Positions 8,461 to 17,823 of a stretch of DNA of 64,000 bases are shown here, piece by piece. Within the stretch, counting starts at the first letter, position 1; each line of letters begins with the position of its first letter. The stretch is from Devosia enhydra (GTDB lineage: Bacteria; Pseudomonadota; Alphaproteobacteria; Rhizobiales; Devosiaceae), in NCBI RefSeq assembly GCF_900119845.1, contig NZ_FPKU01000001.1:1645528-1709527 (forward strand), read 5' to 3'. The notes under the pieces were generated by a model that did not search any database, was not told the origin of the DNA, and worked only from the letters and a program-made list of their open reading frames with translations. The translations under genes and the position numbers were made by a program.

Positions 8461-8891
8461 TGCGCGGCAGCCTTGTCTAGGGCTTCGCACACCGCATCGA
8501 ACACCAGCAGTGTCGAGGCATGGCGGTTGGGAAAGTCGCGCACCGGCTCGAGATAGCGCAGTTCGCCCCAGCGCTCGCCCGACGGCGGCGGACCGCCCGC
8601 CTTCAGCATCGCGGTCATTTCCTCGCGCACGCGCCGGAATTCGGCGACCGGCGTGCCTACCACATGGCTGGCGACAATGGCTGCCGAGGTCTGCCCGAGC
8701 GCGCAGGCGGAAATCTCGTGGCCATAGCCGCTGATGGTTCCGTCCTTGAGCGCTAGGTCCACCTCCACGATCGATCCGCAGATGCGGCTGCTTTTTCGCG
8801 CGCTGGCATCGGGGGCTGCGAGCCGGCCCGGCACCGGCTGGTTGGCTGCGATTTCGAGGATTTTGTCGGAATAGAGATCGCTCAGTTCCAT
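8457..8891 (-). CDS. Iron-sulfur cluster assembly scaffold, SufU/IscU-like
   Basis: 144 aa from the ATG at 8891. The IscU-like fold is shown by LSDLYSDKILEIAANQP, KSSRICGSIVEVDL (C38) and ISACALGQTSAAIVAS (C63). The usual third ligand region reads NRHASTLLVFDAVCEAL, so His124 stands where IscU has Cys, with C135 nearby. This is a variant of the scaffold; whether it holds a cluster is not certain. It is translationally coupled to yidD and divergent from folE (about 157 nt between starts). Confidence 0.88.
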   Translation of the reverse strand: MELSDLYSDKILEIAANQPVPGRLAAPDASARKSSRICGSIVEVDLALKDGTISGYGHEISACALGQTSAAIVASHVVGTPVAEFRRVREEMTAMLKAGGPPPSGERWGELRYLEPVRDFPNRHASTLLVFDAVCEALDKAAAQ

Positions 8892-9048
8892 TTGCGCTAC
8901 CAATGTCGTTCTTGTGGGCCGGCGGGCCAGCAATATATATGTGCGGTTCGGCAGAGTGTCAGCGTCCTCCGTGGAGCGCGGCCGACTGGTCCGAATTCGG
9001 TGAGGCTTCGTAGCAAGCGCAGTCTCCGACGCCAGAGGAAATGCGCGA

Positions 9049-9678
9049 ATGGACGCCAGCGCCAAGCTGCAGACTGTGAAAACCCTGGAACAACCCCGCC
9101 AGATCGTGCGCCCGAGCCAGGCCGAGGCGGAAGCCGCCGTACGCACCCTGATCGCATGGGCCGGCGATGATCCGGAACGCGAAGGTCTGCTCGACACCCC
9201 GCGCCGCGTCGCCAAGGCCTATAAGGAACTCTATGGTGGCTACGGTCAGAACCCCCGCGAGGTGCTGGAGCGCACCTTCAAGGAGGTGGGTGGCTATGAC
9301 GATATCGTGCTCGTGCGCGATATCCCGTTCCATTCACATTGCGAGCACCACATGGTGCCGTTCGTGGGCAAGGCCCATATCGCCTATCTGCCCCATGACG
9401 GGGTCGTCGGCCTCTCCAAGCTGGCGCGTGTCGTCGAAGTGTTCGCACGCCGCCTGCAGACGCAGGAGAACCTCACGGCGCAGATCATCGATGCGATCAA
9501 CGAGACGCTGAACCCGCGCGGCGCCGCCGTGATGCTCGAAGCCGAGCACATGTGCATGACCATGCGCGGCGTGCATACGCATGGCGTTTCGACGCTGACC
9601 CATCGCTTCACCGGCGTCTTCGCCGAAGACCGCAACGAGCAGGACCGCTTCTACGCCCTGGTCGGCAAGCGCGCCTGA
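9049..9678 (+). CDS. folE: GTP cyclohydrolase I
   Basis: 209 aa, full length. Zinc and catalytic motifs are present: [14 protein letters not shown] with the Cys and His ligands, and [12 protein letters not shown] with the second Cys. The C-terminus carries the family motif [15 protein letters not shown]. It converts GTP to dihydroneopterin triphosphate, the first step of folate synthesis. It is divergent from the Fe-S scaffold gene and ends 5 nt before the convergent cyclase gene. Confidence 0.97.
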   Translation: MDASAKLQTVKTLEQPRQIVRPSQAEAEAAVRTLIAWAGDDPEREGLLDTPRRVAKAYKELYGGYGQNPREVLERTFKEVGGYDDIVLVRDIPFHSHCEHHMVPFVGKAHIAYLPHDGVVGLSKLARVVEVFARRLQTQENLTAQIIDAINETLNPRGAAVMLEAEHMCMTMRGVHTHGVSTLTHRFTGVFAEDRNEQDRFYALVGKRA

Positions 9679-9683
9679 GCCGA

Positions 9684-11438
9684 TCAGGCAAGTCCCGCAA
9701 GCTTGAGCCCGCGCAGATATTTCGAGAGAAGCGCGGGCTCCATGAAGCGCAGGGTATCGCCCAGCGAGACGATGGTCACGGACGGCCTGAGGGTCAGGAA
9801 TTTGTCCAGCGCATGGCGGGCAGCGGCGAGATCGCCGTGATGGGCGTAATAGGTCGCAAGATCGCGATAAGGCCAGGTCAGCCCCGGCCGCTCCGCCAGA
9901 GCACCTCGTGCGAGCGTGATGGCCTGCTGATGCCGGCCGGCTGAAAAATGCGCCAGCCCCATGCCGAGATGGCAGTTGAACGCAAACGGATCGAGCGGGG
10001 AGTGCCGCTTGGCGGTTTCGAATGCGGCCAGCCCCGCCTCCGGATCGCCGAGATAGACCCGCCCGAACCCGCGCCGCATCCAGGCCCAGGCATGGTTGGG
10101 GTCGATCTCGAGCGCCTTGTCGGCAAAGGCGGCAGCCTGCGCGACGTCTCCACCCAATTGCATCATCGCCGAGGCCAGCGCCGTGAGCCCTGTCGGCTGG
10201 TCGGTCACCATCATCGCCGCCTGCTCGATCATCCGCTCGCCGGCTGACCGGTCGCGGGCGATGTCGGGGCTCCAGTTATAGGCAACCTGCTGGCCATGGG
10301 CCCAGGCCGAGAGAGCGGCGGCAAGCCCGTAGCCGGGCTCGAGCGCGAGCGCCTGCCCGAGGTAATCGATGGCGCGCGCATTGTCGGCGGCCCGATGCGC
10401 CCAGAGATGGGGCAAGGCCCGCATCACCAGATCATAGGCAGCGAGCACCTCCGGGCGCTTGGAGCGCGCGCGCTCGACCTCGGCCCAGCGGATGGAGGGA
10501 TGGAGTGCGCTTGCCACCTCCGCCGCCATCCGATCCTGCAGGTCGAAGAGATCGCTGACCGCCCCGTCGATCTTGTTGGACCAGATATGGTTGCCCGTGT
10601 CGGTCTCGACGAGCTGCGCGGTAATGCGCACCCGCTCGCCAACGCGCCGGACGCTGCCCTCAACGACGTAGCGCACGCCGAGCTCGCGCCCGACCTGCCG
10701 GACATCTATGGCGCGGCCCTTGTAGGCAAAGGCGGAATTGCGCGCGATGACGAAAAAATCGCGGATGCGCGACAACGTCGCGGTGATCTCCTCGACCACC
10801 GCATCGGCGAAATAGCCCTGCTCGGGCTCGCCCGAGAGATTGTCGAAGGGCAGGACGACCACCGATGGCCGCTCGGAGGGCAGCGCCACGGGCGGCGGCC
10901 GCAGCGGCAGCTGCTCATCGGGATGCCAGGCAAAGAGCCGCACGGTCCGCGAGATGTTCTTGAGCTCGGTGGGTCCCAGATCGATGAATTTGAGATCGGT
11001 GGTGCCATCGAGATACTGGAACATCCATTTGGTGATGCACATGCCGCCGGGCGGCGAGTGGTTCTGCACCCGCACGGCAAGGTTGACCCCTGCCCCATAG
11101 AGGTCCTCGCCTGCCACCAGCACATCGGCAAGCACGATGCCGGCGCGGATTTGGAAGATCTCGCCGCCAGGCGTGCTGAGCTTGCGCTCATGAAGCTGGC
11201 GCTGCAGGTCAGCGGTCCATTCCACCGCATCCACGACGCTCGAAAACTCCGCGAGGAGCCCGTCGCCCATGGTCTTGAACACCCGACCGCCGCGGTCTCC
11301 GATGGTGCGCAGAATCAGCCGGTCATAAACGCGCTGCACGAGGCGCAGCGTCTGGCGTTCATCGTGCCGCACGAGCCGGGAATAGCCGACCACGTCGAGC
11401 GAAACGATGGGTGCGAGACGGCGTTCTGACTGCGGCAT
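9684..11438 (-). CDS. Class III adenylate/guanylate cyclase with TolB-like and TPR regions
   Basis: 584 aa, apparently cytoplasmic with no membrane segment. Residues 1–170 form a class III cyclase domain: IVSLDVVGYSRL with metal Asp15, KTMGDGLLAEF with Asp59, and AGEDLYGAGVNLAVR carrying the Asn/Arg pair. Residues about 195–310 resemble the TolB/FlgO-like region of this family (VVVLPFDNLSGEPEQGYFAD, YVVEGSVRR, QLVETDTGNHIWS). The C-terminal third is TPR-like (MRRGFGRVYLGDPEAGLAAF and similar). Such proteins are abundant in rhizobia. The purine specificity and the input signal are unknown. Confidence 0.9.
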   Translation of the reverse strand: MPQSERRLAPIVSLDVVGYSRLVRHDERQTLRLVQRVYDRLILRTIGDRGGRVFKTMGDGLLAEFSSVVDAVEWTADLQRQLHERKLSTPGGEIFQIRAGIVLADVLVAGEDLYGAGVNLAVRVQNHSPPGGMCITKWMFQYLDGTTDLKFIDLGPTELKNISRTVRLFAWHPDEQLPLRPPPVALPSERPSVVVLPFDNLSGEPEQGYFADAVVEEITATLSRIRDFFVIARNSAFAYKGRAIDVRQVGRELGVRYVVEGSVRRVGERVRITAQLVETDTGNHIWSNKIDGAVSDLFDLQDRMAAEVASALHPSIRWAEVERARSKRPEVLAAYDLVMRALPHLWAHRAADNARAIDYLGQALALEPGYGLAAALSAWAHGQQVAYNWSPDIARDRSAGERMIEQAAMMVTDQPTGLTALASAMMQLGGDVAQAAAFADKALEIDPNHAWAWMRRGFGRVYLGDPEAGLAAFETAKRHSPLDPFAFNCHLGMGLAHFSAGRHQQAITLARGALAERPGLTWPYRDLATYYAHHGDLAAARHALDKFLTLRPSVTIVSLGDTLRFMEPALLSKYLRGLKLAGLA

Positions 11439-11551
11439 GGGTCGCGATGGGTTGAAGCCATCGCGTGCTTAGCATTTCACGAATTGTTGCGAAATGTCGG
11501 ATAGCGCGCCCGCCCGACAATTCTCGCGCAAAGCGCGTTGAGCAAGTCCCG

Positions 11552-12265
11552 TCAGCCCCGACCAGCCTTTTTCAGCAGACGGTCCTTGGCCTGGTTGATG
11601 CGGGCAGCGAGATAGTCGGATCCGCCGTGATCGGGATGCACCGCCATCATCAGCTTTCGATGGGCGGTGCGGATGTCCTCGGCGCTTGCCCCGGGTGCAA
11701 GCCCCAGCACCGCCCAGTCCTCCGCGTCGGGATCAAGCCCGGCATCGCCCTGCGCCGTACCATCATTGCCCTCGCCGGCGAAATACTCCCGCCATCCGGC
11801 GCGATTGCGGTCGAGCCAGCTTTCGAGCAGCGCGACGCTGTCGGCATCGCCTTCGATCTCGTCGATGAGCGCGCGCGTCTCGAATTCGTCGAGGTCGATG
11901 AGGTCGCGGCCCGCAAAGGCGCCGGCAACCACCCTGCCCTCCACCTCGCCGCTCGAATGATCGAGCCGCATCTCGAAGAAGCGGCTCCTGACCTCGGAGC
12001 GATTGTCTTCCGACAGGTCGGGACCACCCCCGAACACCAGCGGACCGATGCGGCCGAATTTGAGGATCGACCAGGCCCCAGCCCCCACGATGCTGCCGAT
12101 GCCGACCTGCCCGCGCAGCACGAGGACCACAGCTGCAAGCGCCGCCAGCCCACCCACGATCCAGCGCAGCGCACGCACCAGCTTGCGCATGTCGGCCCGC
12201 TGGAAGGCGTTCCACAACAGCACGATCCCAATCAGCGCGATGCCGCCAGCCAGAACATAGGTCAT
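11552..12265 (-). CDS. Membrane-anchored J-domain protein
   Basis: 237 aa. Two N-terminal membrane segments ([32 protein letters not shown]) are followed by a linker and a C-terminal J-domain, [19 protein letters not shown] … [12 protein letters not shown], with the HPD tripeptide near residue 210. HPD stimulates Hsp70 ATPase, so it should recruit DnaK to the inner membrane. The type III layout (J-domain at the C-terminus after an anchor) resembles Tim14-like bacterial proteins. It starts one base after the stop of the VWA gene, so the two are one transcription unit. Confidence 0.88.
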   Translation of the reverse strand: MTYVLAGGIALIGIVLLWNAFQRADMRKLVRALRWIVGGLAALAAVVLVLRGQVGIGSIVGAGAWSILKFGRIGPLVFGGGPDLSEDNRSEVRSRFFEMRLDHSSGEVEGRVVAGAFAGRDLIDLDEFETRALIDEIEGDADSVALLESWLDRNRAGWREYFAGEGNDGTAQGDAGLDPDAEDWAVLGLAPGASAEDIRTAHRKLMMAVHPDHGGSDYLAARINQAKDRLLKKAGRG

Positions 12266-12266
12266 G

Positions 12267-12992
12267 CTACTTCAACTGCTCGAGCAGGAGGGTCGCGGTG
12301 CGCGTGCCCTGAAGCCTGAGCGCGTGGCGCCCGCCCGAGGCATAGGCGGCCACCGCACGCAGCAGCGCCGCCAGCTCGCGCGGCGCGGATGCATCGAAGC
12401 GCGCATACGCCCCCTTGCTGACGCGAGCGAATTCGCGGAAGGCCCGCTCGGCGATCGGGTCATGCCCCTCCTGAAAAACGAAGATCGGGCAACCCAGAAG
12501 CCCCAGTTCGCCGGCCTTCTGCGCCAGATCGTCGACACCCTCCTCCATGGCGTCCCCGACATAGACCAGCGCATTGACCTTGCTGCGGCCCTGCTCGGCC
12601 CGTGCATGTGAAAAGACGCGGCCAATCTGGGTATTGCCGCCGGCAACTGTGATGCCGGTCATCAGTCGCGCGAGGCCCGCGGCGTTTCCCACCCATTTCG
12701 AGGCGCGGCATTCTCCGAAACCACGGAAATAGACCAGCTGCACATCGAGCGAGCCATCGGCGGGCAGCGCCTCGAACATCTCGGACTGCAGAGAACACGC
12801 GAGGTCCCAGGTCGGCTGACGGCTCATCGTGGCATCGAGCGCGAACATCAGGCGACCGCGCTGCGCTCCGGGCGCGCGCGTCTTGCCCATCGCATCCACC
12901 TGCGAGAGAAAAGCCGCCACATCGTTGCTGACGGGAGCCTCGGTCTGCGAACGGATCGGGGCGGTACCCGGTTTGGTGCTGGGCGGTTTCAC
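12267..12992 (-). CDS. VWA-domain protein (cytoplasmic, rhizobial type)
   Basis: 241 aa from a GTG at 12992, chosen because GGGAGA sits 10 nt upstream and because the reading further upstream has no family character and runs antisense to an AraC gene. The VWA core is readable: [21 protein letters not shown] (MIDAS-like DATMS), [43 protein letters not shown] and [12 protein letters not shown]. No signal peptide or helix is visible. It is coupled to the J-domain gene. Partner protein and function are unknown. Confidence 0.85.
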   Translation of the reverse strand: MKPPSTKPGTAPIRSQTEAPVSNDVAAFLSQVDAMGKTRAPGAQRGRLMFALDATMSRQPTWDLACSLQSEMFEALPADGSLDVQLVYFRGFGECRASKWVGNAAGLARLMTGITVAGGNTQIGRVFSHARAEQGRSKVNALVYVGDAMEEGVDDLAQKAGELGLLGCPIFVFQEGHDPIAERAFREFARVSKGAYARFDASAPRELAALLRAVAAYASGGRHALRLQGTRTATLLLEQLK

Positions 12993-13238
12993 GCGGGCTG
13001 GATCTCCCTGGGCATGCGATGCATTGCCCGAATATGTGGGTCGCGGCGCGCCCTCGCAAGCGCAAGCACGATCAAACGCACGACACCTTGCCCGTGCCAA
13101 TGTCGCAGGGCCTCGGGCGAGAGCGTTTAAAGGCGAAGTGGATACCGGTTCGCCGTTCGGAAACGTGACAAAACAAAGACTTGGAGCTTCCACTGGTTCA
13201 AGGAACTGGTGAAAAGCTCCAGCGGGGAGGAGAAGCGC

Positions 13239-14084
13239 ATGTCGGCGATCGCCAAGATCATCTGGTACATCGAAAGTCACTTCCGCCGGGATGTTTCGCT
13301 CGAGGCGATGGCGGAGACCATCGGCCTTTCGCGGTTCTACCTCTCCCGCATCTTTCCCCTTGCTACGGGCCTGACGATCTCGGCCTATGTGCGCGGGCGC
13401 CGTCTCAGCGCGGCGGCCAGGGAGCTTGCCGCGGGCGCCCCCGATATCCTCACGGTGGCGCTGGATGCAGGCTATGGCTCGCACGAGGCCTTCACCCGTG
13501 CCTTTCGCGACCAGTTCGGCATCACGCCCGATGCCCTGCGCCGCATGGGCACGCTCGATACGATCCCACTTATGGAGCCTCTCGCAATGGAAGCCCGACT
13601 GACCGGAACACCCCTCGCCCCGCGCATCGAGACCCATCCCGCCATGACGCTCGCCGCGCTCCGGGAGCGCCAGTCGATGTCGGGCGGAGCCGGCATACCC
13701 GAACAATGGCAACGCTTTTCCCGCTGGCTCGGACATCTGGACGGAGAGATCGGCGGGGCCACCTTCGGCATCGTCGGCGAGATGTATGCCGATTGCGACG
13801 ATTTCGACTATTACTGCGCCGTCGCGGTGCGCCCGGGCACTGACCTGCCCGCCGAACTGGTGCGGCTGGAGCTGCCCGGCCAGCTCTATGCCATCTTCAC
13901 CCATGAAGGGCATATCACCGGCATCCGGGGCACGATCGCGTCGGCCTATGGCGAGTGGCTGCCACGTTCAGGGTATCGGCCGACGGAAGAAGGCTTCGGC
14001 CTCCTCGAACGCTATGGCGAACGCTTCGACCCCGTCTCAGGCACGGGCGGAGCCGAAATCTGGATCGCCATCAGGCCCGCTTGA
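13239..14084 (+). CDS. AraC family regulator with GyrI-like effector domain
   Basis: 281 aa from the ATG at 13239, which has a strong GGGAGGAG (13225–13232). The N-terminal AraC DNA-binding domain has two helix-turn-helix units (SLEAMAETIGLSRFYLSRIF; ILTVALDAGYGSHEAFTRAF). The C-terminal half is a GyrI-like small-molecule-binding domain (ETHPAMTLAALRERQSMSGG … GEWLPRSGYRPTEEGFGLLERYGE). This order (HTH first, GyrI second) is as in Rob and similar multidrug-sensing regulators. The target genes are not evident; the VWA/J-domain operon is divergent. Confidence 0.92.
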   Translation: MSAIAKIIWYIESHFRRDVSLEAMAETIGLSRFYLSRIFPLATGLTISAYVRGRRLSAAARELAAGAPDILTVALDAGYGSHEAFTRAFRDQFGITPDALRRMGTLDTIPLMEPLAMEARLTGTPLAPRIETHPAMTLAALRERQSMSGGAGIPEQWQRFSRWLGHLDGEIGGATFGIVGEMYADCDDFDYYCAVAVRPGTDLPAELVRLELPGQLYAIFTHEGHITGIRGTIASAYGEWLPRSGYRPTEEGFGLLERYGERFDPVSGTGGAEIWIAIRPA

Positions 14085-14132
14085 GCACAGCCCCCGCTGG
14101 CGCGGGTCCTGTCGCTGCGCTAGAAGCCCGTC

Positions 14133-14585
14133 ATGAGCACACCGACCTTCACCGACGCCACCACCCTCTCCCACCACGACCGCGAGGAAGGGGATCGGTT
14201 CGCTCCGCGTTTCGATGCCCATGGGCTCGTGACGGCGGTGACGGTGGATGCCAAAACGGGCGAGGTGCTGATGCTCGCCCATATGAACGCCGCAGCCCTG
14301 CGCGCCACGCTCGAAACCGGCATCGTGCATTACTGGTCGCGCTCGCGCGGCGCGCTCTGGAAGAAGGGCGAGACCTCGGGCGAGGTGCAAAAGCTCATCG
14401 AGATGCGCACCGATTGCGATCAGGATGCGGTGCTAGTCACGGTCGAGCAGACCGGGCGCGGCGCCGCCTGCCACACGGGCCGCGTCAGCTGCTTTTACCG
14501 CGCGGTGCGGCTCGAAGGCGGGGAGGCCCGGCTCGATCAGGTCGGGGGCGACCCGCTGTTTGATCCGAAGGCGGTCTATCGCTGA
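14133..14585 (+). CDS. hisI: Phosphoribosyl-AMP cyclohydrolase
   Basis: 150 aa, the monofunctional HisI size. Family motifs are [28 protein letters not shown] and [16 protein letters not shown], which supply the Zn and Mg ligands (Asp and Cys residues). It catalyses step three of histidine synthesis, opening of the adenine ring of PR-AMP. No phosphoribosyl-ATP pyrophosphatase domain is fused. Convergent with the rhomboid gene. Confidence 0.97.
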   Translation: MSTPTFTDATTLSHHDREEGDRFAPRFDAHGLVTAVTVDAKTGEVLMLAHMNAAALRATLETGIVHYWSRSRGALWKKGETSGEVQKLIEMRTDCDQDAVLVTVEQTGRGAACHTGRVSCFYRAVRLEGGEARLDQVGGDPLFDPKAVYR

Positions 14586-14597
14586 GCGCTGCGCGCG

Positions 14598-15350
14598 TCA
14601 GGCGTCCTCGCCGCGCTTTTCGAACAGCGACACGATCAGCAAGCCCGTGAAGAACCCGCCCAGATGCGCCTGCCAGGCGATGCCGACGCTTTCGCCCGTG
14701 ATCATCGGCAAAAGCGGGATAGCCGCGTTGAGCAGCACCCAGATCAGCGTGAAGATGCGCGCCCGCTTCTCGCGCAGAAGGTCACGCAGGCTCGCGAGCC
14801 TTCGCCCCAGCGGCCGCACCTCGCCGGTTATGGGATCGCGGCCGAAGACCACCGGCTGGAACATGAAGCGCACCGCCGCCCCGGTTAGCCCCGCAACGCC
14901 GCCCGAGGCGCCGATCAGCACCTGAAGCTCCGGAAGGGTGGTTGCGGCAAACGCCAGCGCGCCGACCACCGCGCTCAAAAGGAAGATCACCAGCATCGGC
15001 ACCGCGCCATAACGACGGGTGACCGGCGTTGCAAAGATCACGAGCCAAGCGGTGTTGACCAGCAGATGCTCCCATCCTGCATGAAGGAAGGCGTGCGTGA
15101 CGGGGGTCCACAGGAGCGGCAGCCAGCCTCCCTCGAACTGGTCGGCGATGATCGCGCGAAGGGGAATGAAGCCGAACCAGAAGGCGAGTTGCGCCTGCCC
15201 CTCAGCGTTAAGAACCAGGGTTGATGCAAGATGAATCGCTGCGAGCAATCCCGCCAGCACGGTGACCGACGCGGGCAGCAGGAAAATCGGCTGGGGGCCG
15301 GGAGGCTCGCGGTTTTCCGGGGGATCCGGGAGCTGGCCGCCATCACTCAT
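14598..15350 (-). CDS. Rhomboid family intramembrane serine protease
   Basis: 250 aa from the ATG at 15350. A proline-rich N-terminal tail precedes about six membrane helices. Catalytic elements are visible: LIGASGGVAGLTGA with the active Ser, and the late-helix His in WQAHLGGFFTGLL. HAFLHAGWEHLLVNTAWLV matches the conserved His/Asn helix of the fold. It should cleave transmembrane substrates. Substrates are unknown and the neighbours give no clue. Confidence 0.9.
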   Translation of the reverse strand: MSDGGQLPDPPENREPPGPQPIFLLPASVTVLAGLLAAIHLASTLVLNAEGQAQLAFWFGFIPLRAIIADQFEGGWLPLLWTPVTHAFLHAGWEHLLVNTAWLVIFATPVTRRYGAVPMLVIFLLSAVVGALAFAATTLPELQVLIGASGGVAGLTGAAVRFMFQPVVFGRDPITGEVRPLGRRLASLRDLLREKRARIFTLIWVLLNAAIPLLPMITGESVGIAWQAHLGGFFTGLLIVSLFEKRGEDA

Positions 15351-15422
15351 CACGCGTCTCCGACCCGGCGGCAGAAGGCCGCCCGCCCCGCACTTATCCA
15401 CATTCTCGCTACCGCGTTAACC

Positions 15423-15437
15423 TTAACCAATGTTTAA
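15423..15437 (+). promoter_or_regulatory. CtrA-type box upstream of the PAS_5 gene
   Basis: TTAA-CCAATGT-TTAA is an exact TTAA-N7-TTAA, the full CtrA site of alphaproteobacteria. A further TTAA half-site lies at 15417–15420. It is about 95 bp upstream of the PAS_5 start. Confidence 0.55.
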
Positions 15438-15531
15438 GCGCGATTTTGCCGCGGGCTTTTGCCACTGTCCGGCGAGGCGGCCGTTAAGGATTCGCGGCCG
15501 GGCGGGCACCAATCGGACTTCATCTAAAGCC

Positions 15532-16200
15532 ATGCAAAAGACGACCACGCGCACGCTCTACGACTACTGGAACACCCTGCGCGGGGCGCGCAGTGCGCCG
15601 GACCGTCGGGACATCGATCCCACGCGCATCCGCACCGCGCTGGCCAACACCTTCATTCTCGAGCTCAACGACAAGAACGAGTATGACTTCCGCCTCGCCG
15701 GCAGCCACCTCTGCTCGGCCTATTGCCGAGAGCTCAAGGGGCGGTCCTTCTCGGCGCTCTGGGACAAGCGCGACCGCGACGCGCTCGAGACGCTGATTCG
15801 TGCCGTCACCGAGGACCACGCAGCGGCGCTCGTCACCTTCCAGGGCACCACGCCCATTGCCACCAAGGTCGCGATGGAGGTGCTGCTGCTGCCCATCCGC
15901 CACAACGGATCCACCCAGTCGCGGCTGCTCGGCGCCATGTCGGCCATCGACGATCCCTATTGGCTCGGCGTCCAGCCCATCATGGAGCAGCGCATCACCG
16001 GGCTGCGGCTGATCTGGCCGGACGATGTGTCCCTCGCCGACATGGCGCGCGATGTGGCCGCTTCGGTGCCGCGCGAAGTCGTGTTCGCCTCCGCCGGCAG
16101 CCCGGCGGGCCCGGCACGGCCGCCCTTGGCCGCCACCGTCTTCGGCCGGGCGGCGCGGCGCTATGCGCATCTGGCGGTGATTGACGGCGGACGCAGCTGA
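15532..16200 (+). CDS. PAS_5-type PAS domain protein
   Basis: 222 aa from the ATG at 15532. The opening LYDYWNTLRGARSAPDRRDIDPTRI is characteristic of the PAS_5 (formerly DUF1457) family of alphaproteobacteria, followed by ANTFILELNDKNEYDFRLAGS and LCSAYCRELKGRSF. There is no output domain; relatives are single-domain cytoplasmic sensors tied to motility or cell-cycle signalling. A full CtrA-type box precedes it and a PilZ gene follows 129 nt later. Confidence 0.85.
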   Translation: MQKTTTRTLYDYWNTLRGARSAPDRRDIDPTRIRTALANTFILELNDKNEYDFRLAGSHLCSAYCRELKGRSFSALWDKRDRDALETLIRAVTEDHAAALVTFQGTTPIATKVAMEVLLLPIRHNGSTQSRLLGAMSAIDDPYWLGVQPIMEQRITGLRLIWPDDVSLADMARDVAASVPREVVFASAGSPAGPARPPLAATVFGRAARRYAHLAVIDGGRS

Positions 16201-16328
16201 GGCTTTACCGCCCTTGTCCAACGGCGTTACACTTGTTGGCAAATGAAACGGCGCGACCTTACCTTCGGTTAACCACGAAGAACTAGGATGCGCGCCATCA
16301 CGAGCGTCGACGGGGCTGATGGCTGGAC

Positions 16329-16961
16329 ATGCTGATTGAGGACGACAGTCCCCCCACACCGGCGCGCCCCCAGCGCAATTACGCGCAGATGCCGCGTTTC
16401 CAGCGTGTCAGGGTTTCGGTTCTCGGCCGCTACATGCTGTCGGACCGGCGCGAATTCCCCTGCCAGGTGCTCGAGATGTCGCCCGGCGACGCCATGGTCA
16501 TCGCGCCCGTGCCCGGCGCGGTCGGCGAGAAGGTCATCGCCTATCTCGACCATATCGGCCGGGTCGAAGGCGCGATCATGGAAACCATCGACGGCGGTTT
16601 CCTGATGGATGTGCAGGCCACCCAGCGCAAGCGCGACAAGATGGCGGCGCAGCTGACCTGGCTGGCCAACAAGGACATTCTCAACCTGCCCGAGGACCGG
16701 CGCCACGAGCGCGTCGTGCCCGACATCCGCCATTCCACCGTCGTGCTCGAGGATGGCCGGCGTTACAATTGCAAGATCATCGACATCTCGCTCTCGGGGG
16801 CGGCGATCGAGCTGGCTGTGCGGCCCGCGATCGGTACGCCCGTCACGCTGGGACGGATGCGCGCGCGGGTGGTGCGGCATTTCCAGGATGGGGTCGCGGT
16901 GGAGTTCGCCTCCGCCCAGGAGATGCTCAATGTGGTGCAACAGAACCTGCGCATGAACTGA
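16329..16961 (+). CDS. Tandem PilZ-domain protein
   Basis: 210 aa with two PilZ-like halves. The first begins RFQRVRVSVLGRYM and has a diverged core. The second has RRHERV (the RxxxR element), followed by CKIIDISLSGAAIEL, which matches the D/NxSxxG c-di-GMP contact. The protein is soluble and is a likely c-di-GMP receptor. A TTAACC half-site lies about 60 bp upstream (16269), and its neighbours on both sides have full CtrA boxes. Confidence 0.85.
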   Translation: MLIEDDSPPTPARPQRNYAQMPRFQRVRVSVLGRYMLSDRREFPCQVLEMSPGDAMVIAPVPGAVGEKVIAYLDHIGRVEGAIMETIDGGFLMDVQATQRKRDKMAAQLTWLANKDILNLPEDRRHERVVPDIRHSTVVLEDGRRYNCKIIDISLSGAAIELAVRPAIGTPVTLGRMRARVVRHFQDGVAVEFASAQEMLNVVQQNLRMN

Positions 16962-17094
16962 GCGAGAGCGGCGAGCCGCACATGGTAAACGGCACCCTGC
17001 CGCAACCCATCATATTCGCCTAAAAACTCCATAGCAGTTTTCTCATCGCCGCAAGCGCGGTCCGGCATCGTGGCTCCATCAGGGGGCTTGATCG

Positions 17095-17709
17095 ATGTCG
17101 ATGCGTTTTGTTCTTGCGATTGCCGCGCTGGCCGGAGCCATGCTGATGGCGGCCCCTGCGGCAAAGGCGGTGGATTTCACCCATATCGCGTTCGCCCAGA
17201 TCAAGCAGGAAACCAGCATCCCCGTCGGTCATGCCGATTTCTGCCGCGACCGCCCGTCCGAATGCCGCCCCCATGCCGATGTCGTGGGGGCCATGAGCCT
17301 GACCGAACAGCGCTGGCAGGATCTGGTCACGATCAACGCCCATTATAACGACACCATCGTGCCGGTCACCGACCAGGACTATTACCAGGTCGCCGAATTC
17401 TGGACCTACCCCACCGAGGGCTATGGCGATTGCGAGGATTTCGCCCTCGCAAAGCGCGCCGCGCTGATCGCCGCGGGCTGGCCGGCGAGCACGCTGCTGC
17501 TCACCGTGGTGCGCGAGGCCAATGGCAACGGCCATGCCGTGCTGATGGTGCGCACCGATCGCGGCGATCTCATTCTGGACAATCAGCAGAGCCGCATCGA
17601 GCTCTGGACCGATACGCCCTACACCTATCTCAAGCGCCAGTCGCAGGCCGATGCCGGCCGCTGGGTCGATTTCGTCGACGGCAACGCGGTGCGGCTGGCG
17701 CGCCGCTGA
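17095..17709 (+). CDS. Transglutaminase-like cysteine peptidase (BTLCP)
   Basis: 204 aa with a Sec signal peptide (FVLAIAALAGAMLMAAPAAKA). The BTLCP triad is readable: Cys in YGDCEDFAL, His in GNGHAVLMV and Asp in ILDNQQSRI. Family members are periplasmic proteases such as LapG, which in several bacteria act with c-di-GMP receptors to release surface adhesins. A PilZ gene stands just upstream and a large autotransporter lies 14 kb away; a functional link is only a hypothesis. Confidence 0.9.
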   Translation: MSMRFVLAIAALAGAMLMAAPAAKAVDFTHIAFAQIKQETSIPVGHADFCRDRPSECRPHADVVGAMSLTEQRWQDLVTINAHYNDTIVPVTDQDYYQVAEFWTYPTEGYGDCEDFALAKRAALIAAGWPASTLLLTVVREANGNGHAVLMVRTDRGDLILDNQQSRIELWTDTPYTYLKRQSQADAGRWVDFVDGNAVRLARR

Positions 17710-17748
17710 GTTCAGGCACGTCACAAAAAAGCAATCGATGTCATGGCA

Positions 17749-17763
17749 TTAACGCGCCGTTAA
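17749..17763 (+). promoter_or_regulatory. CtrA-type box upstream of the anchored unknown protein
   Basis: TTAA-CGCGCCG-TTAA, an exact TTAA-N7-TTAA, ends 60 bp before the ATG at 17824. It is the second full CtrA-type site within 2.4 kb. Confidence 0.55.
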
Positions 17764-17823
17764 ACATAACCGGCGCCCTATGGAGCGTCATTCCAACGCT
17801 TGAGGGCTGGGTTCCAGGCTCAG

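Noticed and set aside
12993-13913. N-terminal extension of the VWA gene across the AraC gene
   Set aside because: The GTG at 12992 has a proper ribosome site, and the extra 307 residues are antisense to the AraC regulator and have no family character.
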